This document shows positions 26,573 through 35,168 of a stretch of 64,000 nucleotides of DNA, piece by piece. The stretch lies in contig NZ_CP115667.1 of the NCBI RefSeq assembly GCF_027921445.1, positions 1,240,001 through 1,304,000 on the forward strand. Reading direction: 5' to 3'. The number at the start of each line of letters is the position of its first letter. The stretch's first letter is position 1. The notes under the pieces are model-generated. The model was not told the origin of the DNA, ran no database searches, and saw only the letters and a list, made by a program, of their open reading frames with translations. The position numbers and the translations under genes were made by a program. The stretch comes from Peptoniphilus equinus (GTDB lineage: Bacteria > Bacillota > Clostridia > Tissierellales > Peptoniphilaceae).

Positions 26573-29034
26573 CGTCGCACCATATCTTTCATCAGCGGAT
26601 CCACCGTGTCAAACTTGTCATAGACACCGCCGGCCATCTGTTGAAGCAGAACGGTCGCCCCATGGATACAGTCGGCCATCGCCTGGTTGAACTGCGGCGT
26701 ACTCCAGCTTTGGCGAGGCAGCGGACCGACGACATCGGTATTTCTGAAGTACTCGTCCACACTGCCTTTTTTTATATTGCCGTACCTCCCTCCGACAGCG
26801 CCAAGGGCACTCATATAAAGAGGAATTTGAAAAGCTGTCACGCCCATCTCGGTTTTAGGCGGTGTGGCGGAAGTCTTATAATCCATGATCATCATCCCCT
26901 TCGGGCCTCGATCCACCCTATCGACTTTGCCGGTGAGCTGATAATCACCTAAATCCACCACGACTTCTTTCTCAAACGCCGTAGGCACAAAATCGCCTTG
27001 AGCGGCCAGATCGGCAGGAATGTAGCGGCTCAAATTGTTATAAAAAATCTGACGGCGTACGGGATCCGCCACTTCAATATGAATGAGCTCCCGAAGTGCC
27101 GTGTCGTCATAGTCTCGATGATGTGTAAAGTATCGCTCCAAAATGTTGTGGTAGGCGATACCGCGATCCATGTAGTAGCGGTCCTGATAGTAATTATCTT
27201 GAAAACCCAAAAGGCGAAGATAGAGAAAATCGTAGGGCGCTTTGGCATAGGCTTCCAAGCCGGTCACGGACATCTGTCGATGTTGCAGCAGCTCCTGTAA
27301 AAGTTCAAGAGCACGGCCTTCCAGCTCCACCTTCCCGCTACGCCACCGAGCCTCCTCCTGAAACTGAGCTTTGAAGGTGTCATGGAGTGCGCTGTCCACA
27401 CACACGGCTTCGTCATCTCGAGACATCACAGGGCAACACACCTCGCGGCATTCAAAGGCATCGTACAGGGCGGACGGCTTGTCCACAGCGACAAAACTGA
27501 CATGCTCGGCTCGCTGTACCAAGACGTTAAGATAGAGAAGACTGAGTGCATAGCGGTCCTCATCGGAAAGAATATCGCATCCCATGACTCGCAACGCCTT
27601 GGACTTGCGGGCAAGGATGAAATTCCGTTCACGGTATGCCGGATAGCCGTCGTCCAAGGCCACCATGAGATGATCCGGCCAGAGCATTTGACTTTGATCT
27701 ACGGCGTAGACAGCCAGCGTGTTATCTTCCGCCGGCACGGTAAACCGATCCAAAGCATCAAATAAAATCTCAAAATACGCCTTCGGCTCGACCGGTTCAA
27801 AGTAGTCGTCATATTTTTCCAAAGCAAGGAGCTGTTTGTCAATAAATTCCAAAGCCTTGCGATCTCTGTGATACAGGCTGACATCGCCCAGCGCTTGAAA
27901 TTGAGCATCCATTTGCCGACGTGCCGTGTCAAGATATGGGAGTAAAACCTGCCTATACTCGGCGAAAGTGCCTTGAGGCACCGTTTCACTGTCCAGCACT
28001 GCCAGGGTTTCAAAAAGTGCCTCCGCATCCATGGATCGAGGGGATTCGGTTACGAGCAGTGCTTTCAAGTCGACAAAAGCATCGAACTTCAACCTATCCA
28101 ACTCATGAAGGTCAAAACCCAAAGGAAAATAACACAGGCGACTGCGGGCCATCACATGGTCGTGAGATTTGTCCAACAGATACGCCGCCAAAATTTTCAA
28201 TTCGCTCATCAGACGGCTGTCTGCAAGCCCGCTCACCGTAATGCCTTCCCTGCACATCAAAAGACCCATGTCATCCAAAGCGTCCCGGGAGGTGACAACC
28301 ATCGTCTCATGTCCGCACTCATAGCTTACCTTAATCTGTTTGCCCATCTCGGCAGGCACAAGCATAGCAACGACAGTCGTTGCCGGTGCCCATTCATGAA
28401 CAACCACCTGTCCGCCCTGAGCTTGCAGCCGTTCACTGAGCTTGTCGGCATAACAGGCGGCCTCGGTATAAAAGGGCAGCACCACATGGATATCACACTC
28501 CCTGTCCAGCTTCGCCAGAAACTGAATGTCAAGAGGACTCAAGTTGGCATAGCCGTAGAGAATCACCGTATCAAAAGCCTTGGGATCGAAGGCGTCATTC
28601 TCATCTTTTAAATGATACGTTCGAAGCTTCTCTTCATAGGCACTGTAAATACGTCCCACATCTCGAAGGAGGGCGTCACGGTGGTTTAAGAACGGCTCCG
28701 GAGGCACCAACGACCGCTTGGCCAAATCAATGACCTCTGTCACTGCGGCGGCGATGGCTTGTTGTAAAAAAAGCACCTCTGTCGAAGTGTCTTTTAATAC
28801 CGTATAGACCAAATAGTTTTTGAAAGCTTGAGAGATGGTTTCGGGACGCTTTTGCAGGGAGCTGAGGCCTGTGAAAGTCACATTGCTTAAGCCCCCCATC
28901 TGACGAATCATCCGATTTTTCATGGCCTTAGCACCTGCAATGGTAGGAACGGCCACCGTCACCCGCCCTTGGTTATGGGATCGTAAGAGGTCGGCAAGCT
29001 GTCTGCCGTCTCCGGACGTTTTATAAATTTTCAT
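26569..29034 (-). CDS. AddB-like PD-(D/E)XK nuclease subunit
   Basis: An 821-residue partner of the AddA-like protein. The N-terminal ~500 residues have the inactive-helicase style of AddB without a Walker A (GDGRQLADLLRSH start, SNVTFTGLSSLQK near 50). The C-terminal nuclease domain has YHNILERYFTHH (~628), VVVDLGDYQLTGKVDRVD, and MIMDYKTSATPP with the catalytic D and K, then FQIPLYMSALG. AddB of Bacillus is about 1166 residues and carries four Cys for an Fe-S cluster; only scattered cysteines are visible here and none in a C-terminal triplet, so the cluster is probably absent. Overlaps the upstream pseudouridine synthase by 14 nt. Confidence 0.78.
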   Translation of the reverse strand: MKIYKTSGDGRQLADLLRSHNQGRVTVAVPTIAGAKAMKNRMIRQMGGLSNVTFTGLSSLQKRPETISQAFKNYLVYTVLKDTSTEVLFLQQAIAAAVTEVIDLAKRSLVPPEPFLNHRDALLRDVGRIYSAYEEKLRTYHLKDENDAFDPKAFDTVILYGYANLSPLDIQFLAKLDRECDIHVVLPFYTEAACYADKLSERLQAQGGQVVVHEWAPATTVVAMLVPAEMGKQIKVSYECGHETMVVTSRDALDDMGLLMCREGITVSGLADSRLMSELKILAAYLLDKSHDHVMARSRLCYFPLGFDLHELDRLKFDAFVDLKALLVTESPRSMDAEALFETLAVLDSETVPQGTFAEYRQVLLPYLDTARRQMDAQFQALGDVSLYHRDRKALEFIDKQLLALEKYDDYFEPVEPKAYFEILFDALDRFTVPAEDNTLAVYAVDQSQMLWPDHLMVALDDGYPAYRERNFILARKSKALRVMGCDILSDEDRYALSLLYLNVLVQRAEHVSFVAVDKPSALYDAFECREVCCPVMSRDDEAVCVDSALHDTFKAQFQEEARWRSGKVELEGRALELLQELLQHRQMSVTGLEAYAKAPYDFLYLRLLGFQDNYYQDRYYMDRGIAYHNILERYFTHHRDYDDTALRELIHIEVADPVRRQIFYNNLSRYIPADLAAQGDFVPTAFEKEVVVDLGDYQLTGKVDRVDRGPKGMMIMDYKTSATPPKTEMGVTAFQIPLYMSALGAVGGRYGNIKKGSVDEYFRNTDVVGPLPRQSWSTPQFNQAMADCIHGATVLLQQMAGGVYDKFDTVDPLMKDMVRR

Positions 29035-29983
29035 GAAACAACGCCTCTAAAATTTTTCCTTCCACATCGGGAAGAGGCACCTCAAACGTGCGTCCGTCCA
29101 AATACTCCAAACCTTCAATAGCATGAAAGACCACCTTGAAATTGTGGAGGAACTGAGAGCGGTAGTTGAAGTGCTTGGCAAAGTAACCGTTGGTGGACGG
29201 ATCGCCATACTTGTGATCCCCGACGATGGGGTGGTCATGACGCTTTAAGACCGTACGAATCTGATGGGTTCGCCCGGTCACGAGCTCCACATCCAAAAGC
29301 GTGTACGCACTGACGGCCACAGGACGAAAGACTGTTTTGGAATATTTGCCGCCGGATTGGACGCGCACCCGATTGACGGCGCTGTCTTTGACCAGGGCGG
29401 ACTCATCGGTAAATGCCTCGGTCACTTCCCCTTTGACCAAAGCATAGTAGTGTTTGTCCACGGCGTGAGTTTGCAGGCCGCGGTTGATGCTACGAAGCGC
29501 CCCTGCGGTCTTTGCGCCGATAATAATACCTGACGTGTTGCGGTCCAGCCGGTTACAAATCGCCGGGCGAAACGTCTGCTCGGTGCGGGGACTGTAACTG
29601 CCGGTTGCGATAAGATAATCCACCATTTTATCCACCATGTTTGGGACATAAGCCTTGCCGTCGTTGTGGGACAGTACTCCGGCAGGCTTATTCATCAAGA
29701 TAATATTGTCATCTTCGTAGATAATCTCAGGAAAATTTTGAGCTTTTCGTCGTTCCCTGGCTTTGCCTTTAAATTTTTCAATCGTCTCGTCGGAAAAATA
29801 AATATTGACCTCGTCTCCAAGTTGGACAATGGCTTTTTCATCCGTCTTTTTGCCGTTGACGGTGATATTCTTCTTGCGTATCGACTTATAGAGGAGTGAG
29901 GACGTCGCTTCCGGCATCAATTTCTTCAAAAAGCGATCCAGGCGTTGGTTGGCATCGTTTGGGCCAATGGTTAATGTCTGCAT
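29021..29983 (-). CDS. RluA-family pseudouridine synthase with S4 domain
   Basis: A 320-residue enzyme that turns uridine to pseudouridine in rRNA or tRNA. An N-terminal S4 domain (residues ~1-60; NQRLDRFLKKLMPEATSSLL, KKNITVNGKK) is followed by the catalytic domain: EDDNIILMNKPAGVLSH (~91-107), NRLDRNTSGIIIGAK with the catalytic Asp (~144-158) and LVTGRTHQIR near 235. The length fits the RluC/RluD branch. Target uridine unknown. AAGGAAGG precedes the ATG. It leads the addBA unit, a loose association that may only be transcriptional. Confidence 0.92.
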   Translation of the reverse strand: MQTLTIGPNDANQRLDRFLKKLMPEATSSLLYKSIRKKNITVNGKKTDEKAIVQLGDEVNIYFSDETIEKFKGKARERRKAQNFPEIIYEDDNIILMNKPAGVLSHNDGKAYVPNMVDKMVDYLIATGSYSPRTEQTFRPAICNRLDRNTSGIIIGAKTAGALRSINRGLQTHAVDKHYYALVKGEVTEAFTDESALVKDSAVNRVRVQSGGKYSKTVFRPVAVSAYTLLDVELVTGRTHQIRTVLKRHDHPIVGDHKYGDPSTNGYFAKHFNYRSQFLHNFKVVFHAIEGLEYLDGRTFEVPLPDVEGKILEALFHENL

Positions 29984-29985
29984 AG

Positions 29986-30013
29986 TTGAACCTTCCTTTA
30001 TTTCTGATATAAT
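29986..30013 (+). promoter_or_regulatory. Promoter of the 30046 gene
   Basis: TTGAAC (29986-29991), a 16-nt spacer and TATAAT (30008-30013). It diverges from the rluA-type gene. Confidence 0.6.
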
Positions 30014-30045
30014 GATAACACAGTTTTAGGAAAAGAGGTTTTACC

Positions 30046-30723
30046 TTGCGCTTTTTTACAACACTTACTGACGGCATTGCGCGAATCCTTAAATGGCTCG
30101 CCATTATTGTCATTCTGCTGCTGCTCATCTTCATCATAAAATGGAAGGTGGATGCAGTGTACTATGAAAGTATTTCCCAAGAGAATATCCACTTCGGTAT
30201 CGTCGACGGCATTAAGAAAACCGGAAACGATATTCGCTATCTCATCAGCGGCGACGCGGAAGATGCCGTTCAATTTGATACCGTGCCTGAGGAAGAACAA
30301 GTGACGATCAATATCTCCGAAGCGATGGACGTGCAGGCCATTGCCGATCAACTGAAAGACAAAGGTCTCATTGAAAACAGCGACGTATTTAAAGCCATGG
30401 TCAATGACATGGGACTGTTCAATCGCTTTATCAGCGGTACCTACGACATTCCCAAGTCTTCCAAGGCCTTAGATACCCTGCTCACTTTAACCGGCTCCAC
30501 CTATCGGGAGTACGACTTTGAGGTCAAAGAAGGAGACAACGCCGCATCGGTGGCGGCTCGCTTAGAAGAGATGGGCGTCATCAGTGCCGCCTACGCCTTT
30601 GTGGCACAGTGCGAACAGCTCGGCGTCACCAACAGTTTTAAACCCGGACAGTATACCCTCTCCACCCCGTCAAAAGTCGTTCGCATCATCGAAAAACTCA
30701 CCCAGACCACACTGGAAGCGTAA
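30046..30723 (+). CDS. Membrane-anchored protein with MltG/YceG-type LysM-like domain
   Basis: A 225-residue protein. Residues ~11-32 form one transmembrane helix (LKWLAIIVILLLLIFIIKW). The outside part has two YceG/MltG-like segments: VQAIADQLKDKGLIENSDVF (~100-120) and DNAASVAARLEEMGVISAAY (~164-184). This is the N-terminal LysM-like part of endolytic transglycosylase MltG, but the catalytic YceG domain is absent, so it probably binds rather than cuts peptidoglycan. The start is TTG 30046, 7 nt after GAGG. The next gene follows after 50 nt. Confidence 0.7.
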   Translation: MRFFTTLTDGIARILKWLAIIVILLLLIFIIKWKVDAVYYESISQENIHFGIVDGIKKTGNDIRYLISGDAEDAVQFDTVPEEEQVTINISEAMDVQAIADQLKDKGLIENSDVFKAMVNDMGLFNRFISGTYDIPKSSKALDTLLTLTGSTYREYDFEVKEGDNAASVAARLEEMGVISAAYAFVAQCEQLGVTNSFKPGQYTLSTPSKVVRIIEKLTQTTLEA

Positions 30724-30773
30724 GTCACCTGAAGGTGGCTTTCTTTCTTTCATCGACCCTTGAAAGGAGCACT

Positions 30774-31361
30774 ATGAAACCCATTAAACGACTATGTCTC
30801 ATTCTCATCGTCGCACTGCTCATTGCCTTTGCCGCGTTCTTTTACGGCAAAGCGCAGGGTGCGGCCGAATCCGAACCGACCATCACCGCCACCCTCTTGA
30901 AAAACGAACTCCTCGCCGCCAGGGAACTCACCACCACCAAGTACCACTACACCAATATGGGTTCCTTTACCAATCAGAATACCTTCTATGGCTATAACGT
31001 GCCCTTTACGAAAAAACAGTTCATCGTCGCCTATGAAGGCATCATTCACGCCGGTGTCGATTTGTCTCAAGCGACTGTCACCACACGGGACGGCGCCGTG
31101 GAGGTGAGCTTACCGAAAGCCGTCATTCTCTCCCATGACATCGACGAAGCCTCGCTTAAGATTTTTAATGAGGATGCCTCCGTCTTCAATCCCATCAAAA
31201 TTGAAGACTATGCCGGCTTTGCAAAAGACCAAAAATCCCAAGTGGAAAAAGATGCCGTGAAAAAAGGTCTTTTAGTCGAAGCGAACGCTACAGCCGAGGA
31301 CGCTGTAAGAGATATTCTTCGCCTGATCGTCTCTGAGGATGTGGTGATCACGATAAAATAG
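30774..31361 (+). CDS. DUF4230 domain protein, exported
   Basis: A 195-residue protein. Residues ~5-25 are a signal/anchor helix. The rest matches DUF4230: ELLAARELTTTKYHYTNMG, then KKQFIVAYEGIIHAGVDLSQ, and a last helix DAVRDILRLIV. Role unknown; the family is anchored outside the membrane in Clostridia. I chose ATG 30774 with AAAGGAGCACT just before it; an upstream in-frame GTG at 30735 has no site. It ends in a strong terminator. Confidence 0.8.
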   Translation: MKPIKRLCLILIVALLIAFAAFFYGKAQGAAESEPTITATLLKNELLAARELTTTKYHYTNMGSFTNQNTFYGYNVPFTKKQFIVAYEGIIHAGVDLSQATVTTRDGAVEVSLPKAVILSHDIDEASLKIFNEDASVFNPIKIEDYAGFAKDQKSQVEKDAVKKGLLVEANATAEDAVRDILRLIVSEDVVITIK

Positions 31362-31364
31362 CAC

Positions 31365-31394
31365 AAAAAATCGCCCCGATGGGGCGATTTTTTT
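31365..31394. terminator. Bidirectional intrinsic terminator
   Basis: AAAATCGCCCC (31367-31377) pairs with 31381-31391, with a 3-nt loop and T-runs on both strands. Confidence 0.9.
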
Positions 31395-31839
31395 ATGACC
31401 TGAATGTATTGACTTCAGGGCTGTTAAAAAAGATAAATGTGGTGAGGGCAAAGGCAAGGGCAGGCACCATATCCATGTACACCATATAGACATTCAATCT
31501 GCTGATACCTACGATGGCACCGATTGCAACAATCCAAATACCGATGACGATCCAAAGCCGCTTGCTTTTCGTAAAGGCCTTGGCTTTTTTGAATACTTGA
31601 TCTTCATAACACAAGAGAAACACGTTAAGAAAATTCATGGTGATATAAACAAGCTTGCTTCTCAAAGTGATGGCCTCGTGGACCCAACGGTCCCCCTCAT
31701 TCATCAGATACACCACGCGTTCCCGAGTCAGCTGCTGCCACTGAGGAAAGGTCTCCAAATCGTGGTATCGCACCAGGACATACAGGCAAAAGATAAAAAA
31801 CAGGACATGGATGATAAGAATCTTTCTTCGAAGGTACAT
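31393..31839 (-). CDS. Hypothetical membrane protein
   Basis: A 148-residue protein with about four hydrophobic segments (residues ~5-23, ~66-80, ~95-112 and ~118-138). No family recognised. GGAGGGTAACT precedes the ATG. It ends on the shared terminator at 31365. It stands alone between unrelated genes. Confidence 0.65.
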   Translation of the reverse strand: MYLRRKILIIHVLFFIFCLYVLVRYHDLETFPQWQQLTRERVVYLMNEGDRWVHEAITLRSKLVYITMNFLNVFLLCYEDQVFKKAKAFTKSKRLWIVIGIWIVAIGAIVGISRLNVYMVYMDMVPALAFALTTFIFFNSPEVNTFRS

Positions 31840-32162
31840 AGTTACCCTCCTTATTACAACGAGCGGCCGTCACGCCGGTGCCCCATAAGTCTCATAATAA
31901 CATCTCGTGACCAAGCTGCTATGTCCTCGACCCGTCGCGTTCTTTGGAAAAACCCACCCGTGCAGCAACTCACTGACAACCTTCATCACTTGTATCTGCC
32001 ACAACGCTATGGCGCACCTTGCGTGAGCGCACAGATCTACAGCGCCGTGTTAAGTGTTCACTCTGATAGCATCATACATCCTGCCAGCGTTTTTGGCGAG
32101 CGATATCCTGTTTTTTTTTGATAGATGCCACAAATAAAATTGTGTCTTCAACGCTACGTCGG
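31840..32162. other. Intergenic stretch without a supported gene
   Basis: About 320 nt between two minus-strand genes. Open frames on the plus strand have no ribosome site and no recognisable family. The stretch must hold the promoter of the 31839 gene. I do not see a clean hairpin terminator for the PPK2 gene either. Confidence 0.4.
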
Positions 32163-33632
32163 TTACTTGTCTTTGCCTTCCCGGGCTTTCAAATGAGCTT
32201 TGGCCTGTTGAATAAACGTCTTTAATACTTTGATGCGGGCATAGTTCTTGTCGTTGCCCTCCACAAGAATCCACGGCGCATAGTCCCGATGAGTGCGCTC
32301 CAGCATCTCGTCCATGGCTTCAATGTAGTCGTCCCATTTGTTCCGATTGCGCCAATCTTCTTCTGTGATTTTATATTGTTTGTCCGGATCGTCTTCCCGG
32401 TCCTCAAACCGTGTGAGCTGTGTGTCCTTGTCAATCATGACAAAGTATTTCAGCACCAAAGCGCCATGGTCATAGAGTTCTTTTTCAAACTGCGGCAGCT
32501 CTTTATAGGCCCGTTCCCATTCATTTTTTTCGGCGAAGCCTTCCACCCGTTCCACCATCACCCGACCGTACCAGGATCTGGAGAACACGCTCATCTTCCC
32601 GTCTTCCGGCAGACGCTTGTAGAATCGCCACAGGTAGTGGTACCTGTTCTCTTCGGCACTGGGCGCACTGATAGCGTGGACTTTGACCATACGAGGATCC
32701 ATCCGTTTGATAAGCCGCTCAATACTGCCATCCTTGCCTGCCGCATCTACCCCTTCAAAGACTAACACCGTAGGCACTTTGGCCATAAAAAGCTTGAGCT
32801 GTAAATCCGCCGCGTCTTTTTGCAGATCTTTTAACTGGGCATCATAATCGTCTTCACTCAAAGTTTTGGTGAGATCCAGTTCGGCAAGCGGATGTCTGTC
32901 CCCTTGGTAATGGCGAACCAGACGCATACCGCCTTCCCGTCGGCGAAGCATCCGCTCGATGCCGATTTGTAGCTGATCGATTAAAATCCCCAAGGCTTCT
33001 TTGGAGGCTTCTTTCACATCCGCTCCGTCCAGAATATGCCACGGCGCAAAGCTGTAGTTCGTAGCTTCCAGTCCGTGCTCAAAGCGTTTGGCATAGGCCT
33101 CGTAGTGCTTGTTCTGTTCACGATCCAACTTCTCCACATAAACTTGTTCATAGCCGTCGTCAATGAGTGCTTCCATGTTCTCCCGTTGCGTCTTTTCTGT
33201 CACATTGACAAAAAATTTCACCACGACGGTGTAGTCATCATAGAGGGCCTTTTCATAGTTTTCAATACCCTGTTTTAAGAGGTCGTAGGCTGCCGACGCC
33301 TCTTTGTGATTGAACAGTTCGTAGTAGTAGGAGCGATCGAAAAGACGAATGTGCGACTTTTCAGGAATGGCATTCCAATACGGTGTCATCTCAGGATAGG
33401 CTTTTTCTTTTTCACTGAGCGGTTCAAAGACTTTCACGTCGTAGAACTTGGGGTTGAGCTCTCGGACGATGTTGTAGATAATTTCGCCCCGTCCGCTGGA
33501 CTCCCACCCTTCCAAAACTATGAGGACCGGTATCTCAAGATGTTCGACAATCCGTCCCAGGCGGGCCAGTTTGATACCCAACTCTTTCACTTTAAACTCG
33601 CTATATTTTTTAGCTGTGTCTTGTTCGAGCAT
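32163..33632 (-). CDS. Two-domain PPK2 (polyphosphate:AMP phosphotransferase type)
   Basis: A 489-residue protein with two PPK2 domains in tandem. The C-terminal one has an intact Walker A (FEGVDAAGKDGSIERLI, ~296-312) and FSRSWYGRVMVERVEGF with the family's lid region. The N-terminal domain has a degenerate loop (EGWESSGRGEIIY, ~42-54) and FDRSYYYELF. This fused layout is that of polyphosphate:AMP phosphotransferase, which makes ADP from AMP and polyphosphate. AGGAGG precedes the ATG. Confidence 0.9.
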   Translation of the reverse strand: MLEQDTAKKYSEFKVKELGIKLARLGRIVEHLEIPVLIVLEGWESSGRGEIIYNIVRELNPKFYDVKVFEPLSEKEKAYPEMTPYWNAIPEKSHIRLFDRSYYYELFNHKEASAAYDLLKQGIENYEKALYDDYTVVVKFFVNVTEKTQRENMEALIDDGYEQVYVEKLDREQNKHYEAYAKRFEHGLEATNYSFAPWHILDGADVKEASKEALGILIDQLQIGIERMLRRREGGMRLVRHYQGDRHPLAELDLTKTLSEDDYDAQLKDLQKDAADLQLKLFMAKVPTVLVFEGVDAAGKDGSIERLIKRMDPRMVKVHAISAPSAEENRYHYLWRFYKRLPEDGKMSVFSRSWYGRVMVERVEGFAEKNEWERAYKELPQFEKELYDHGALVLKYFVMIDKDTQLTRFEDREDDPDKQYKITEEDWRNRNKWDDYIEAMDEMLERTHRDYAPWILVEGNDKNYARIKVLKTFIQQAKAHLKAREGKDK

Positions 33633-33643
33633 AAAACCTCCTA

Positions 33644-33668
33644 TAAAAAAAGCACCTTACGGTGCCGG
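33644..33668 (-). terminator. Intrinsic terminator of the recG-rsmD-coaD block
   Basis: On the complement GCACC-GTAA-GGTGC is followed by TTTTTTT. It separates the coiled-coil gene at 33672 from the PPK2 gene. Confidence 0.85.
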
Positions 33669-33671
33669 CTC

Positions 33672-34112
33672 TTAACCGCGTAACTGTTGACGGTTATCGT
33701 TGAGCATTTTAATGATTTCAGATAAATTCACCTGAGTGTTTTCCAACAATTCATCCGCATAGTCTCTTGCGCCTTCGCGAATAGCTCTGGATTCTTCGTT
33801 GGCTCGTTCCAAAATTTCTTCAGCGCGAGCATTGGCTTGCAATACCAGCTCATCTTCTCGAATAATTTCTTCCGCATGGGCTTTCGCACCGGCAATGATG
33901 CTGTTGGCTTCAGATTGTGCAGATTCTAAGATGGAATCTTTGCTGCTTGAAATTTGTTTTGCTTCCTGCACTTCGCGAGGAATTTGCAAACGCATTTCAT
34001 GAATGACTTCCAAAAATTCTTCACGATCAAACATCACCTTGCCCGTCAGCGGGATTTGGCTGGATGTTTCCACAAGATCTTCCAGTTCTTCAACGAGTTC
34101 CATTAAATTCAT
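33672..34112 (-). CDS. Coiled-coil protein linked to coaD
   Basis: A 146-residue protein, mostly one long coiled coil (from about residue 45: AKQISSSKDSILESAQSEAN, AKAHAEEIIREDELVLQANA). It has an alanine/glutamate periodicity like ATP-synthase b subunits, but no membrane helix. The N-terminus LMELVEELEDLVETSSQIPL is typical of small DivIVA-like proteins sitting after coaD in Clostridia. Role unknown. Its ATG overlaps the coaD stop (ATGA). Confidence 0.75.
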   Translation of the reverse strand: MNLMELVEELEDLVETSSQIPLTGKVMFDREEFLEVIHEMRLQIPREVQEAKQISSSKDSILESAQSEANSIIAGAKAHAEEIIREDELVLQANARAEEILERANEESRAIREGARDYADELLENTQVNLSEIIKMLNDNRQQLRG

Positions 34113-34591
34113 AGCTTGCCTCCTAGTTTTTTCTTCATGGCTTGTCCCACAATATCGGGCACAAAAAGGGATAAGTCGCCATCAAACGTGGCCACTTCTT
34201 TTGCAAGGGTTGAGCTGACAAACAAATGCTCATTGCTTGCGAGCAAAAACACAGTCTCCACGCCGTCTTTATAGTGCATATTGGCCATGGCGAGAGAGTA
34301 TTCACTTAAGTAATCATCGGCGCTGCGAAGGCCCCGAACAATGGTGCTGCAGTCTTTTTCCCGTGCATAATCCACCAAAAGGCCTTCAAAAGCATCCACT
34401 TCAATGCCTTCTTCTTCCCCTAAGAGTGTCTTTAAAAACTCCAGGCGCTCTTCCACGGAGAACAGTGAGGTCTTGCGTGTGTTCTTCAACACGGCAACAA
34501 TGACTTCCCCAAATATATTTCTTGCCCGGTGAATAATATCCAGATGTCCGTTGGTCACCGGATCAAAACTCCCGGCATAGATAACTTTCAT
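34109..34591 (-). CDS. coaD: Phosphopantetheine adenylyltransferase
   Basis: A 160-residue enzyme of CoA synthesis, joining ATP to 4'-phosphopantetheine to make dephospho-CoA. Motifs: YAGSFDPVTNGHLDII (~4-19, nucleotidyltransferase HxGH-type), KTSLFSVEERLEFL, IVRGLRSADDYLSEY (~86-100) and the ISSSLVRE-like VSSTLAKEVA. The length is normal. I chose ATG 34591, which overlaps the rsmD stop by 4 nt and has GGAG upstream. Confidence 0.96.
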   Translation of the reverse strand: MKVIYAGSFDPVTNGHLDIIHRARNIFGEVIVAVLKNTRKTSLFSVEERLEFLKTLLGEEEGIEVDAFEGLLVDYAREKDCSTIVRGLRSADDYLSEYSLAMANMHYKDGVETVFLLASNEHLFVSSTLAKEVATFDGDLSLFVPDIVGQAMKKKLGGKL

Positions 34592-35118
34592 TGATTGCTC
34601 CAAAAACTGACGGTGGTGGAACCGTACTTTTTTTCTTTGACTAAGGTAAAGTAGTCGCCAAGATCGTGGACGTGATCCGAGGGATTTTCCACAATCAATA
34701 TCCCGTCCAGCATCTCACCTTGACAAATGGCCTCAGCCACGTTCACATAGAGATCATGGTCTTGATAGGGCGGATCCATGTAGATATAATCAAAGGTACC
34801 CTTAACTCGCTTCAGGCTCTCCACAACATCTGCCGCCACCACGGTGCCGTCAAAGCCGGACTTTGTGAGATTGTGCCGAAGCACTTTCACTGCCGCCGGA
34901 TCTTTTTCCACAAACGTCGCAGCCGCTGCACCTCGTGAGAGAAATTCAATGCCGATTTGACCGGTACCTGCAAAAAGATCCAACACCTTGGCATCAAAAA
35001 ACTGCTGTCCCAAAATGTTAAAGACATTTTCTTTAACGCGATCCTCCGTAGGACGTGTGCTCACACCTTGAGGCGAATCCAACTTCAGTCCCCGTTTCTG
35101 TCCTGCAATAACTCTCAT
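34588..35118 (-). CDS. rsmD: 16S rRNA (guanine-N2)-methyltransferase RsmD
   Basis: A 176-residue SAM methyltransferase that modifies G966 of 16S rRNA. Motifs: MRVIAGQKRGLKL at the start, TRPTEDRVKENVFNIL, VLDLFAGTGQIGIEFLSRGA (SAM loop, ~46-65) and the catalytic DPPYQ (~113). I chose ATG 35118, preceded by GGAGGGAAA, over a longer frame beginning at 35166. It forms the usual recG-rsmD-coaD cluster. Confidence 0.95.
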   Translation of the reverse strand: MRVIAGQKRGLKLDSPQGVSTRPTEDRVKENVFNILGQQFFDAKVLDLFAGTGQIGIEFLSRGAAAATFVEKDPAAVKVLRHNLTKSGFDGTVVAADVVESLKRVKGTFDYIYMDPPYQDHDLYVNVAEAICQGEMLDGILIVENPSDHVHDLGDYFTLVKEKKYGSTTVSFWSNQ

Positions 35119-35168
35119 TTTCCCTCCAAGTACTGCTATTTTACCACAATGGCAAATGGTGTACAATT

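Noticed and set aside
31597-32121. Plus-strand frame through 31840-32121
   Set aside because: Runs antisense to a membrane gene, lacks a ribosome site and resembles no family.
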